From Clostridiales bacterium (GTDB taxonomy: Bacteria; Bacillota; Clostridia; Oscillospirales; Acutalibacteraceae), in the NCBI GenBank assembly GCA_012511485.1, contig JAAZFZ010000018.1, forward strand, positions 1 to 12,771: a DNA stretch of 12,771 nucleotides, written 5' to 3'. Each line of letters starts with the position of its first letter. Position 1 is the first letter of the stretch. The notes beneath the pieces were generated by a model, which was given only the letters and a program-made list of their open reading frames with translations, did not search any database and was not told the DNA's origin. The translations under genes and the position numbers were made by a program. This document shows positions 7,133 through 12,771 of this stretch, one piece after another.

Positions 7133-7165
7133 GAGTTAGCACTCATAAGGTAAGAGTGCTAACTC
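7133..7165. promoter_or_regulatory. CIRCE operator (HrcA binding site) with extended arms
   Basis: The canonical TTAGCACTC-N9-GAGTGCTAA occurs exactly at 7136-7162. Symmetry extends three more base pairs on each side, giving perfect 12-bp arms GAGTTAGCACTC and GAGTGCTAACTC around the 9-nt spacer. It overlaps or directly follows the predicted transcript start and lies 22 bp before hrcA, the classic arrangement for HrcA autorepression. No second CIRCE was found in the window. Confidence 0.98.
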
Positions 7166-7187
7166 AAAGAAAAGGGTGGTGAACGGC

Positions 7188-8213
7188 ATGGATTTAAATG
7201 AAAGACGGCAGAAAATCCTTGCCGCCATTATTGAGCAATATGTAAAAACGGGTGAACCTGTCGGTTCAAAGAGCCTGCTGGAGGCACTGCAGCTTTCGCT
7301 TTCAAGCGCAACCATACGCAACGAGATGGCGGAACTTGTTGAGATGGGCTACCTTGAGCAGCCCCATACATCTGCGGGCAGAGTCCCATCGCATAAGGGT
7401 TACAGATATTATATTGACAACCTTATGGGCGAGAATGAGCTTAACGATGTTCAGCGCCGCAGGATTGAGCAGAGCATCCCAAAAAACATGCATGAACCCG
7501 AGCGGTTGCTTGAGCAGGCAAACGAAGTTCTTGCCAATATTACCAACTGCACTGCCGTATCCACAACACCTGCTTGTGAGGGAGTTCTGATAAGAAAGAT
7601 TGAGATGATTCCCATTGGCTCGAGAACAGCAATGCTAGTTATACTCACTTCAACGGGAATACTCAAAAGTGAAGTCTGCCGTGCGGGCGGTGAGCTGACT
7701 CCGGCTGTCTGTGAGGCTTTTTATAATATTATTTCCCGCACTCTTATAGGCAGGCGTATTGACGATGTCAGCAGTGCAATGCTGCAGACGATTGCCGCAA
7801 CGGTTTCGGATGAATTCCTGACTATTCTGCCTTTACTTGCCGGTGTGGCGGACATTGCCGCCGCTGCTTCACAGGCAGATGTTTTGCTTGAAGGGCAGTC
7901 AAACCTTTTCAACCACAGAGAGCTTGAAGAAAATGCCCTTGAGCTGATTGAATTTCTAAAAAAAAGTGAGCGTTTGAGCAGGCTTTTGGCTTCAGGCAAG
8001 GCAAAGTTTGATATAAAAATCGGTGAAGAAAATGAATATCGTCAGCTTAAAAACTCAAGCCTGATAGTTGCAAAGTACAATATCAAGGGCAAGGAGAGCG
8101 GAACAATAGGGCTCATAGGACCCACAAGGCTCAATTACGCTCAGCTTATTCCCAGCATTAAATACCTGACCGATTTGGTTGGCAGAATAATAACACAGGG
8201 TCTTGAAGAATAG
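7188..8213 (+). CDS. hrcA: Heat-inducible transcription repressor HrcA
   Basis: Dimeric repressor that binds CIRCE and is kept active by the GroE chaperonin in studied species. The 341-residue protein has the N-terminal winged-helix region (about residues 5-70), with the signature SSATIRNEMAELVEMGYLEQ followed by PHTSAGRVPSHKGYRYYID. A long dimerisation and GAF-like region follows, ending in the conserved GTIGLIGPTRLNYAQLIPSI. Length is normal for the family. GTG codons at 7176 and 7179 are in frame, but AGGGTGGT at about 7173-7180 is better read as the ribosome binding site for ATG 7188, which gives the usual MDLNERRQKIL start. It is the first gene of the operon behind CIRCE, so it should repress itself and the chaperone genes downstream. 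It ends 37 nt before grpE. Confidence 0.96.
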   Translation: MDLNERRQKILAAIIEQYVKTGEPVGSKSLLEALQLSLSSATIRNEMAELVEMGYLEQPHTSAGRVPSHKGYRYYIDNLMGENELNDVQRRRIEQSIPKNMHEPERLLEQANEVLANITNCTAVSTTPACEGVLIRKIEMIPIGSRTAMLVILTSTGILKSEVCRAGGELTPAVCEAFYNIISRTLIGRRIDDVSSAMLQTIAATVSDEFLTILPLLAGVADIAAAASQADVLLEGQSNLFNHRELEENALELIEFLKKSERLSRLLASGKAKFDIKIGEENEYRQLKNSSLIVAKYNIKGKESGTIGLIGPTRLNYAQLIPSIKYLTDLVGRIITQGLEE

Positions 8214-8250
8214 GCTCTGAAATTAAGTAAAACTAACGGAGGTTATCCAA

Positions 8251-8805
8251 TTGGCTAAGAAAAACAAGGATGAAGTTGCTCCCGAAGAAAAAGTCTGCGA
8301 ATTCAATCAGGAAGTTAAGGAGCAGACCGAGCGGGATGCTCAGGTTGAGCAGGCAGGGCAGGCGAATGAAATAAAAGAGCTTGAGGATAAGCTTGCAGAT
8401 AATAATGACAGGCTTCTAAGGCTTGCTGCGGAGTATGATAACTTCAGAAAACGCACACAGCGTGAGAAGGAAGAGCTGTTTTTATCTTCAAAGGTATCAA
8501 TAATCAGTGAACTTCTTCCCGTTCTCGATAATTTTGAAAGGGCATCCCAGAATTCCGAGAGTAATGCAGAGGATTATAAAAAGGGCGTTGAAATGACATT
8601 CAATCAGTTTGCCGAAATAATGAAAAAACTCGGCGTTGAGCCCTTCGGTGCAGTGGGCGAAAAGTTTGACCCGAATATGCACAATGCTGTTATGCATATT
8701 CAGGACGATAATCTTTCGGAAAGTGAAATTGCCGAGGTCTTTGTAAAGGGCTATAAAATCGGGGATAAGATAATCCGTTTTGCCACTGTAAAGGTTGCCA
8801 ATTAG
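8251..8805 (+). CDS. grpE: Nucleotide exchange factor GrpE
   Basis: Dimeric cochaperone that releases ADP from DnaK and acts as a thermosensor. The 184-residue protein has an acidic, poorly ordered N-terminus, then a long helix (ELEDKLADNNDRLLRLAAEY) leading into DNFRKRTQREKEEL. The C-terminal beta-wing domain carries the family signature, seen as MKKLGVEPFGAVGEKFDPNM followed by HNAV and ending GYKIGDKIIRFATVKV. The TTG start at 8251 is supported by GGAGG at 8238-8242 with an 8-nt spacer, and no nearby ATG competes. It lies between hrcA and dnaK as usual in Bacillota. A short hairpin overlaps its stop codon. Confidence 0.97.
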   Translation: MAKKNKDEVAPEEKVCEFNQEVKEQTERDAQVEQAGQANEIKELEDKLADNNDRLLRLAAEYDNFRKRTQREKEELFLSSKVSIISELLPVLDNFERASQNSESNAEDYKKGVEMTFNQFAEIMKKLGVEPFGAVGEKFDPNMHNAVMHIQDDNLSESEIAEVFVKGYKIGDKIIRFATVKVAN

Positions 8806-8817
8806 TCCGGAAGGACT
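8804..8817 (+). repeat. Short hairpin over the grpE stop codon
   Basis: AGTCC (8804-8808) and GGACT (8813-8817) form a 5-bp stem with a GGAA loop that includes the last two bases of the TAG stop. No T-run follows, so it is not a terminator; it could affect mRNA processing or stability. The remaining leader to dnaK contains a tandem AAGCAGATAA (8830-8839, 8841-8850). Confidence 0.35.
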
Positions 8818-8876
8818 TAAATATATAACAAGCAGATAAAAAGCAGATAATTTAATTTATTTAGGAGGCATTTATA

Positions 8877-10700
8877 ATGTCAAAGGTTATCGGTATTGAT
8901 TTAGGTACAACGAATTCATGCGTTGCAGTTATTGAAGGCGGCGAACCTATAGTTATCGCAAATGCTGAGGGTTCAAGAACCACCCCTTCAGTTGTCGCAT
9001 TCGGGAAAACCGGCGAGCGCATGGTTGGGCAGGTTGCAAAACGCCAGGCAATCACAAACCCCGAGCGCACCGTTTCATCAATAAAAAGGCAGATGGGCAG
9101 TGAGTACAAGGTTTCTATTGATGGCAAGAAGTACACCCCGCAGGAAATCTCCGCAATGATTCTTCAAAAGCTCAAGGCTGATGCAGAGGCATATCTCGGC
9201 GAGAAAGTTACTCAAGCTGTTATCACCGTTCCCGCATATTTCACGGACTCACAGCGTCAGGCTACAAAGGATGCGGGCAAAATTGCCAGCCTTGAGGTTA
9301 TGAGAATAATTAACGAGCCGACTGCTGCCGCTCTCTCATACGGAATTGACAAAGAGAGCGACCAGAAGGTAATGGTCTATGACCTCGGCGGCGGCACATT
9401 CGATGTTTCAATTATAGAAATGGGCGACGGTGTTCAGGAGGTTCTCGCAACGGCAGGCAACAACAAGCTCGGCGGCGATGATTTTGACCAGAGAATAATC
9501 AATTGGCTTGCCGATGAATTTAAAAAGGATAACGGAATTGACCTCAGAGGCGACAAAATGGCGATGCAGCGCCTCAAGGAAGCCGCAGAAAAGGCAAAAA
9601 TCGAGCTTTCCGGCGTTACGACATCTTCAATCAGCCTTCCGTTTATTACTGCCGATGCATCCGGCCCAAAGCACCTTGAAACAACTCTCACAAGAGCAAA
9701 ATTCAATGAGCTTACAGCCGACCTTGTAGAGGCAACGATGGGTCCTGTGCGCCAGGCGATGGCGGACAGCGGACTGAAGAACTCTGAAATCGACAAGGTT
9801 CTTATGGTTGGCGGCTCGAGCCGTATCCCCGCAGTTCAGGAAGCTATTAAAAAGTTCATGGGCAAGGACCCGTTTAAAGGCATCAACCCCGATGAGTGCG
9901 TTGCAATAGGTGCAGCTATTCAGGCGGGAGTTCTCGGCGGCGAGGTAAAGGGGCTTCTCCTGCTCGATGTCACCCCTCTTTCGCTCGGCATTGAAACAAT
10001 GGGCGGTATTAACACAAAAATTATTGAAAGGAACACGACAATCCCTGTTAAGAAGAGCCAGATTTTTTCAACAGCTGCCGACAATCAGCCCTCGGTTGAG
10101 GTTCATGTCCTCCAGGGCGAGCGTGAGTTTTCAAAGGATAACAAGACTCTCGGAGTGTTCCATCTTGACGGAATTCTGCCCGCGCGCAGGGGCGTTCCAC
10201 AGATTGAAGTTACCTTTGATATTGATGCTAACGGCATTGTTCATGTTTCCGCAAAGGATTTGGGTACAGGCAAGGAGCAGTCAATTTCCATTACATCCTC
10301 ATCAAATATGAGCAAGGATGATATTGATAAGGCAGTTCGTGAGGCTGAACAGTTTGCTCAGGAGGATAAACAACGCCGTGAAGAGATTGATACACGCAAT
10401 GCTGCTGACCAAATGGTCTATCAGTGCGAAAAGCTCCTTAGTGAGGACGGTGACAAATTCTCTGACGACGAAAAGAAAGATATTAATGATAAGATTGACG
10501 CACTCAAAGAAGCTCTCAAGGGTGAGGATATCAATCTTATAAAATCCCGTCAGGAGGAGCTGACTCAGAAGTTCTATGAGGTTTCCGAAAAGCTCTATAA
10601 AACTGCTCAGGCTTCGGCTCAGGGCGGAGACGACGGGGCTCAGGGTGCTGACAATAATAATTACCAGCAGGCAGACTTCACGGATGTACCCGAAGAATAA
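8877..10700 (+). CDS. dnaK: Hsp70 chaperone DnaK
   Basis: ATP-dependent chaperone that folds and protects client proteins with GrpE and DnaJ. The 607-residue protein has the phosphate-1 motif GIDLGTTNS (residues 6-14), NEPTAAALSYG, the phosphate-2 motif DLGGGTFDVS and the adenosine motif VGGSSRIPAVQ. The substrate-binding domain starts at DVTPLSLGIETMGG, and the lid ends in a Gln/Asn/Asp-rich tail finishing DVPEE. The region after SVVAF lacks the roughly 24-residue insert of Gram-negative DnaK, a Gram-positive trait. The interdomain linker reads KGLLLLD (about 358-364) instead of the usual KDVLLLD. ATG 8877 is preceded by AGGAGG (8863-8868). Tandem TAA TAA stops close the gene. It is controlled from the upstream CIRCE promoter as part of the hrcA operon. 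Confidence 0.98.
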   Translation: MSKVIGIDLGTTNSCVAVIEGGEPIVIANAEGSRTTPSVVAFGKTGERMVGQVAKRQAITNPERTVSSIKRQMGSEYKVSIDGKKYTPQEISAMILQKLKADAEAYLGEKVTQAVITVPAYFTDSQRQATKDAGKIASLEVMRIINEPTAAALSYGIDKESDQKVMVYDLGGGTFDVSIIEMGDGVQEVLATAGNNKLGGDDFDQRIINWLADEFKKDNGIDLRGDKMAMQRLKEAAEKAKIELSGVTTSSISLPFITADASGPKHLETTLTRAKFNELTADLVEATMGPVRQAMADSGLKNSEIDKVLMVGGSSRIPAVQEAIKKFMGKDPFKGINPDECVAIGAAIQAGVLGGEVKGLLLLDVTPLSLGIETMGGINTKIIERNTTIPVKKSQIFSTAADNQPSVEVHVLQGEREFSKDNKTLGVFHLDGILPARRGVPQIEVTFDIDANGIVHVSAKDLGTGKEQSISITSSSNMSKDDIDKAVREAEQFAQEDKQRREEIDTRNAADQMVYQCEKLLSEDGDKFSDDEKKDINDKIDALKEALKGEDINLIKSRQEELTQKFYEVSEKLYKTAQASAQGGDDGAQGADNNNYQQADFTDVPEE

Positions 10701-10705
10701 TAAAC

Positions 10706-10744
10706 AAAGGCAGACGGGCTGTTGGCTTTCAACACTCCGCCTTT
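10706..10744 (+). repeat. Imperfect hairpin in the dnaK-dnaJ gap
   Basis: AAAGG (10706-10710) pairs with CCTTT (10740-10744), CGG (10715-10717) with CCG (10737-10739), and TGTTG (10720-10724) with CAACA (10730-10734), with a 4-nt bulge and a 2x2 internal loop. Only TT follows before GAGAC, so at best it is a partial terminator or mRNA processing element. A separate A/T palindrome, AACTTTT-TT-AAAAGTT, lies at 10772-10787. Confidence 0.4.
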
Positions 10745-10808
10745 TGAGACATATAATGTTAAGTGAAATAAAACTTTTTTAAAAGTTCTAAAAAATTCAA
10801 TGTAACCA

Positions 10809-10837
10809 TTTCAAATTTTATGAGGCTTTGGTATAAT
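10809..10837 (+). promoter_or_regulatory. Extended -10 promoter upstream of dnaJ
   Basis: TATAAT (10832-10837) is preceded by TGG (extended -10). A weak -35, TTTCAA (10809-10814), lies 17 bp upstream. It would start transcription about 49 nt before the dnaJ start codon, giving dnaJ and the genes after it expression independent of the CIRCE promoter. Confidence 0.65.
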
Positions 10838-10849
10838 GTACTAAAGCCT
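10823..10849. promoter_or_regulatory. Palindrome over the dnaJ -10 box (candidate operator)
   Basis: Arms AGGCTTTGGTA (10823-10833) and TACTAAAGCCT (10839-10849) match at 10 of 11 positions around TAATG; the exception is a G/T pair. The -10 box TATAAT (10832-10837) lies at the centre. If transcription starts near 10844, the repeat cannot form a full RNA hairpin from this promoter, which favours a DNA operator; in dnaK read-through RNA it could form a hairpin. It is not CIRCE. Confidence 0.45.
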
Positions 10850-10892
10850 TGTGTTTGGCTTGAGTTTTATATTTGCAAAGGAGCCGTTTAGC

Positions 10893-12044
10893 TTGGCTGA
10901 AAGTAAGAGAGATTATTATGAGGTTCTCGGTGTATCAAAAAATGCAACTGAGGATGAAATAAAAAAAGCATACAGGCAAAAGGCGAAGCAATATCATCCC
11001 GACTTAAATCCCGGTGATTCTGCTGCGGAGGCTAAGTTCAAGGAGGCAAACGAGGCCTATGAGGTTTTGTCTGATGCAAGTAAAAAAGCCAGATACGACC
11101 AGTTCGGCCATGCGGGTGTTGACCCGAACTTCGGAGCAGCGGGCGGCGCCGGCGGATTTGGCGGCTTCGATGTGGATTTAGGCGACCTTTTCGGCAGCTT
11201 TTTCGGCGGCTTCGGAGGCAGGCAGGCAAATCCAAACGCTCCGCGCAGAGGCGAGGATGTGCAGAGCCGTGTCACTATTTCGTTTGAAGAGGCGGCAAAG
11301 GGTACAAAGAGGACGATTGAATTCAACAGGGTGGAGCTTTGCCCCGAATGTAATGGCTCCGGTGCCGCCAAAGGCAGCTCACCCAAATCATGCCCGGACT
11401 GTGGCGGAACAGGCCATGTAAATATTCAGCAAAGGACTCCCTTCGGCGTGATATCAACATCAAAAACCTGCCCGAAATGTGGCGGCAGGGGAAAAACTGT
11501 TGACAATCCCTGCACCAAATGCCGCGGCGGGAGAGTTTCAAAAAGAGTTTCGGTTGAAGTTAACATACCCTCAGGGATTGACGACGGCCAAGTCATAAAT
11601 GTCAGAGGTGAAGGCAACAAGGGCATAAACAGCGGCTCCGCTGGCGATTTGCATGTTGTCGTCCTTGTAAGGCCGCACCCGTTCTTTGAAAGAGACGGGT
11701 ACAATGTCTGGTGTGAAGTAACGATAAGCTTTGCTCAAGCCTGCCTCGGTGATTCGTTGCTTGTGCCGACTCTTGACGGCAAGGTTAAATATGATTTGCC
11801 CGCAGGCACTCAGCCGGGCACTGTATTTGTTCTCAAGGGCAGAGGAATCCCCAATTTAAACGGGAGAGGAAAGGGCGACCAGCTTGTCCGAATAATTGTT
11901 GAAGTCCCAAAGCATCTCAACAGCCATCAGAAGGAACTGCTCAAAGAATTCCAGCAGGAATTCGGTGATAATAACCGTTTTAATGCAAATCATTTAGATG
12001 ATGACGATGACAAAAAGGGCTTTTTCGGAAAAAGAAAAAAATGA
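10893..12044 (+). CDS. dnaJ: J-domain cochaperone DnaJ (Hsp40, type I)
   Basis: Cochaperone that delivers clients to DnaK and stimulates its ATPase. The 383-residue protein has all type I regions: a J domain (residues 5-72) with HPD at 35-37, and a Gly/Phe-rich stretch (about 77-110). Four zinc motifs carry all eight cysteines (C150/C153, C167/C170, C193/C196, C207/C210), followed by C-terminal client-binding domains with RGEGNKG and VLKGRGIPNL. The fourth zinc motif reads CTKCRGGRV, one residue shorter than the usual CxxCxGxGxV spacing. The tail is acidic and then basic (DDDDDKKGFFGKRKK). TTG 10893 is chosen because AAAGGAG (10877-10883) precedes it by 9 nt and it gives the normal N-terminus; an in-frame GTG at 10851 has no such support. 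It is separated from dnaK by 192 nt carrying its own promoter. Confidence 0.97.
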   Translation: MAESKRDYYEVLGVSKNATEDEIKKAYRQKAKQYHPDLNPGDSAAEAKFKEANEAYEVLSDASKKARYDQFGHAGVDPNFGAAGGAGGFGGFDVDLGDLFGSFFGGFGGRQANPNAPRRGEDVQSRVTISFEEAAKGTKRTIEFNRVELCPECNGSGAAKGSSPKSCPDCGGTGHVNIQQRTPFGVISTSKTCPKCGGRGKTVDNPCTKCRGGRVSKRVSVEVNIPSGIDDGQVINVRGEGNKGINSGSAGDLHVVVLVRPHPFFERDGYNVWCEVTISFAQACLGDSLLVPTLDGKVKYDLPAGTQPGTVFVLKGRGIPNLNGRGKGDQLVRIIVEVPKHLNSHQKELLKEFQQEFGDNNRFNANHLDDDDDKKGFFGKRKK

Positions 12045-12070
12045 AGACAGATTATTTGGAGGCGATAAAA

Positions 12071-12685
12071 GTGCTTGACTATCTGTTGTTTATTGTGGCG
12101 GGCTTTTTTTCAGGCTCTGTTATGTACAGCTACTTAGTACCCAAAATCTTCTGCGGTATTAATATTATAGAGCAGAGTGATGACCATAACCCCGGCATGA
12201 CAAATGTAATGCGCTGCGTTAGTGTTAAGCTCGGTATTTTATGCCTTGTTCTCGATGTGCTCAAGGGCGCAGTTCCGATTCTTATTGCGATGAGGTTCCT
12301 CGTCCCCACAAACAGGCTTTTTGGCATAGTGATTGCCGCTCCTGTTCTCGGTCATGCCTTTTCGCCATTTTTAAAGTTTCAAGGCGGTAAGGCAATTGCA
12401 TCAACATACGGAGTTTTTCTCGGGGTTACCACTATCTCCTGCCCTATGGTGCTGTTCCTTGCACTTCCTATGGCGCTTTTCAGCCTGGTTATCATTGTCA
12501 AACCAGATTCACTGCGAGTGATTCTTTCAATGATAAGCTTTGCCTTAATCAGTGTGCTGCTCCCTGTTGTGCCCTCCTCATATGCTCTGGGTTCAGTAAT
12601 TGTCTCGGCAACCGTTGTATTTAAACATATTATTAATTTTGGTGATGAGAAGGCAAGCTTTAAGCTATTTTTCCCCAAAAAGTGA
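12071..12685 (+). CDS. PlsY-like glycerol-3-phosphate acyltransferase family membrane protein
   Basis: Small multi-pass membrane protein (204 residues from the chosen start, about five hydrophobic segments). It resembles PlsY, which acylates glycerol 3-phosphate from acyl phosphate to make lysophosphatidate. The PlsY motifs are recognisable but altered: SGSVMYSYL for the first loop, DDHNPGMTN where typical PlsY has GSGNPGATN, DVLKGAVP, and GHAFSPFLKFQGGKAIAST where the usual form has FPxFxxFxGGKGVAT. This matches a divergent clostridial paralogue group as I remember it. Activity is inferred, not certain. GTG 12071 is preferred because GGAGG (12058-12062) sits 8 nt before it. An in-frame ATG at 12041 overlaps the dnaJ stop as ATGA and would give 214 residues, but it lacks a ribosome binding site. 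Either start implies co-transcription with dnaJ. Confidence 0.78.
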   Translation: MLDYLLFIVAGFFSGSVMYSYLVPKIFCGINIIEQSDDHNPGMTNVMRCVSVKLGILCLVLDVLKGAVPILIAMRFLVPTNRLFGIVIAAPVLGHAFSPFLKFQGGKAIASTYGVFLGVTTISCPMVLFLALPMALFSLVIIVKPDSLRVILSMISFALISVLLPVVPSSYALGSVIVSATVVFKHIINFGDEKASFKLFFPKK

Positions 12686-12693
12686 GAGGCTAA

Positions 12694-12771
12694 ATGAAAT
12701 ATTCTACTGTTATTTTCGATATGGACGGCACAATTCTAAATACCCTTGATGATTTGCATGACAGTGTAAAT
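12694..12771 (+). CDS. HAD-family hydrolase, phosphoglycolate phosphatase-like (N-terminus only)
   Basis: Only the first 26 codons are present before the window ends. They contain HAD motif I, FDMDGTILNT (residues 8-17), with the nucleophile Asp9 and the acid/base Asp11. The following LDDLHDSVN resembles the cap start of Gph/PgmB-type phosphatases. Substrate cannot be assigned from this fragment. AGAGG at 12685-12689 precedes the ATG by a short 4-nt spacer. The gene starts 8 nt after the PlsY-like gene, so it is probably the next gene of the same operon. Confidence 0.8.
   Translation, partial: MKYSTVIFDMDGTILNTLDDLHDSVN

Noticed and set aside
8804..8817. Hairpin after grpE as an intrinsic terminator
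   Set aside because: The stem is only 5 bp and no T-run follows.
1..12771. Mobile elements, CRISPR arrays, tRNA, rRNA, known riboswitches
   Set aside because: No transposase, integrase, regularly spaced repeat, cloverleaf or recognisable riboswitch core was seen on either strand by eye.

Overview
The window looks like ordinary chromosome from a low-to-moderate-GC Gram-positive bacterium, most likely a clostridial Bacillota (Oscillospiraceae/Ruminococcaceae-like gut lineage). The reasons are: the order hrcA-grpE-dnaK-dnaJ behind a perfect CIRCE operator; a DnaK without the ATPase-domain insert seen in Gram-negative DnaK; a ftsW/spoVE-murG-murA-divIB wall and division cluster; strong AGGAGG-type ribosome binding sites; frequent TTG start codons; and sigma-A-type promoters. 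The lineage is inferred from gene order and protein resemblance; no database search was possible. All genes are on the + strand. No mobile element, CRISPR array, tRNA or rRNA was seen.

Region 1 (1-4771) is the end of a dcw-type cluster. It holds a SEDS glycosyltransferase (FtsW/SpoVE, running in from the left), MurG, MurA and the divisome protein DivIB/FtsQ. These genes make the peptidoglycan precursor (MurA), convert lipid I to lipid II (MurG), polymerise it (FtsW) and support the septal complex (DivIB). A strong hairpin with attenuator-like geometry lies just before murA. divIB starts inside the end of murA.

Region 2 (4772-7043) is a single transcription unit. A 173-bp spacer holds a consensus DnaA box inside an inverted repeat and an almost ideal extended -10 promoter. 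It leads into a paralogue of elongation factor G whose GTPase motifs are altered but whose domain IV is conserved. A strong intrinsic terminator follows.

Region 3 (7044-12685) is the class I heat-shock operon: promoter, CIRCE, hrcA (repressor), grpE, dnaK, dnaJ. The 192-bp dnaK-dnaJ gap has an imperfect hairpin and a second, extended -10 promoter whose -10 box is covered by a near-perfect palindrome. That suggests separate control of dnaJ. dnaJ is followed by a PlsY-like membrane acyltransferase paralogue and then by the start of a HAD-family phosphatase that leaves the window at the right edge.

I see no clearly new multi-gene system. The best leads are the variant EF-G-like GTPase, the palindrome over the dnaJ promoter, the murA leader hairpin, and the divergent PlsY-like gene joined to the chaperone operon.
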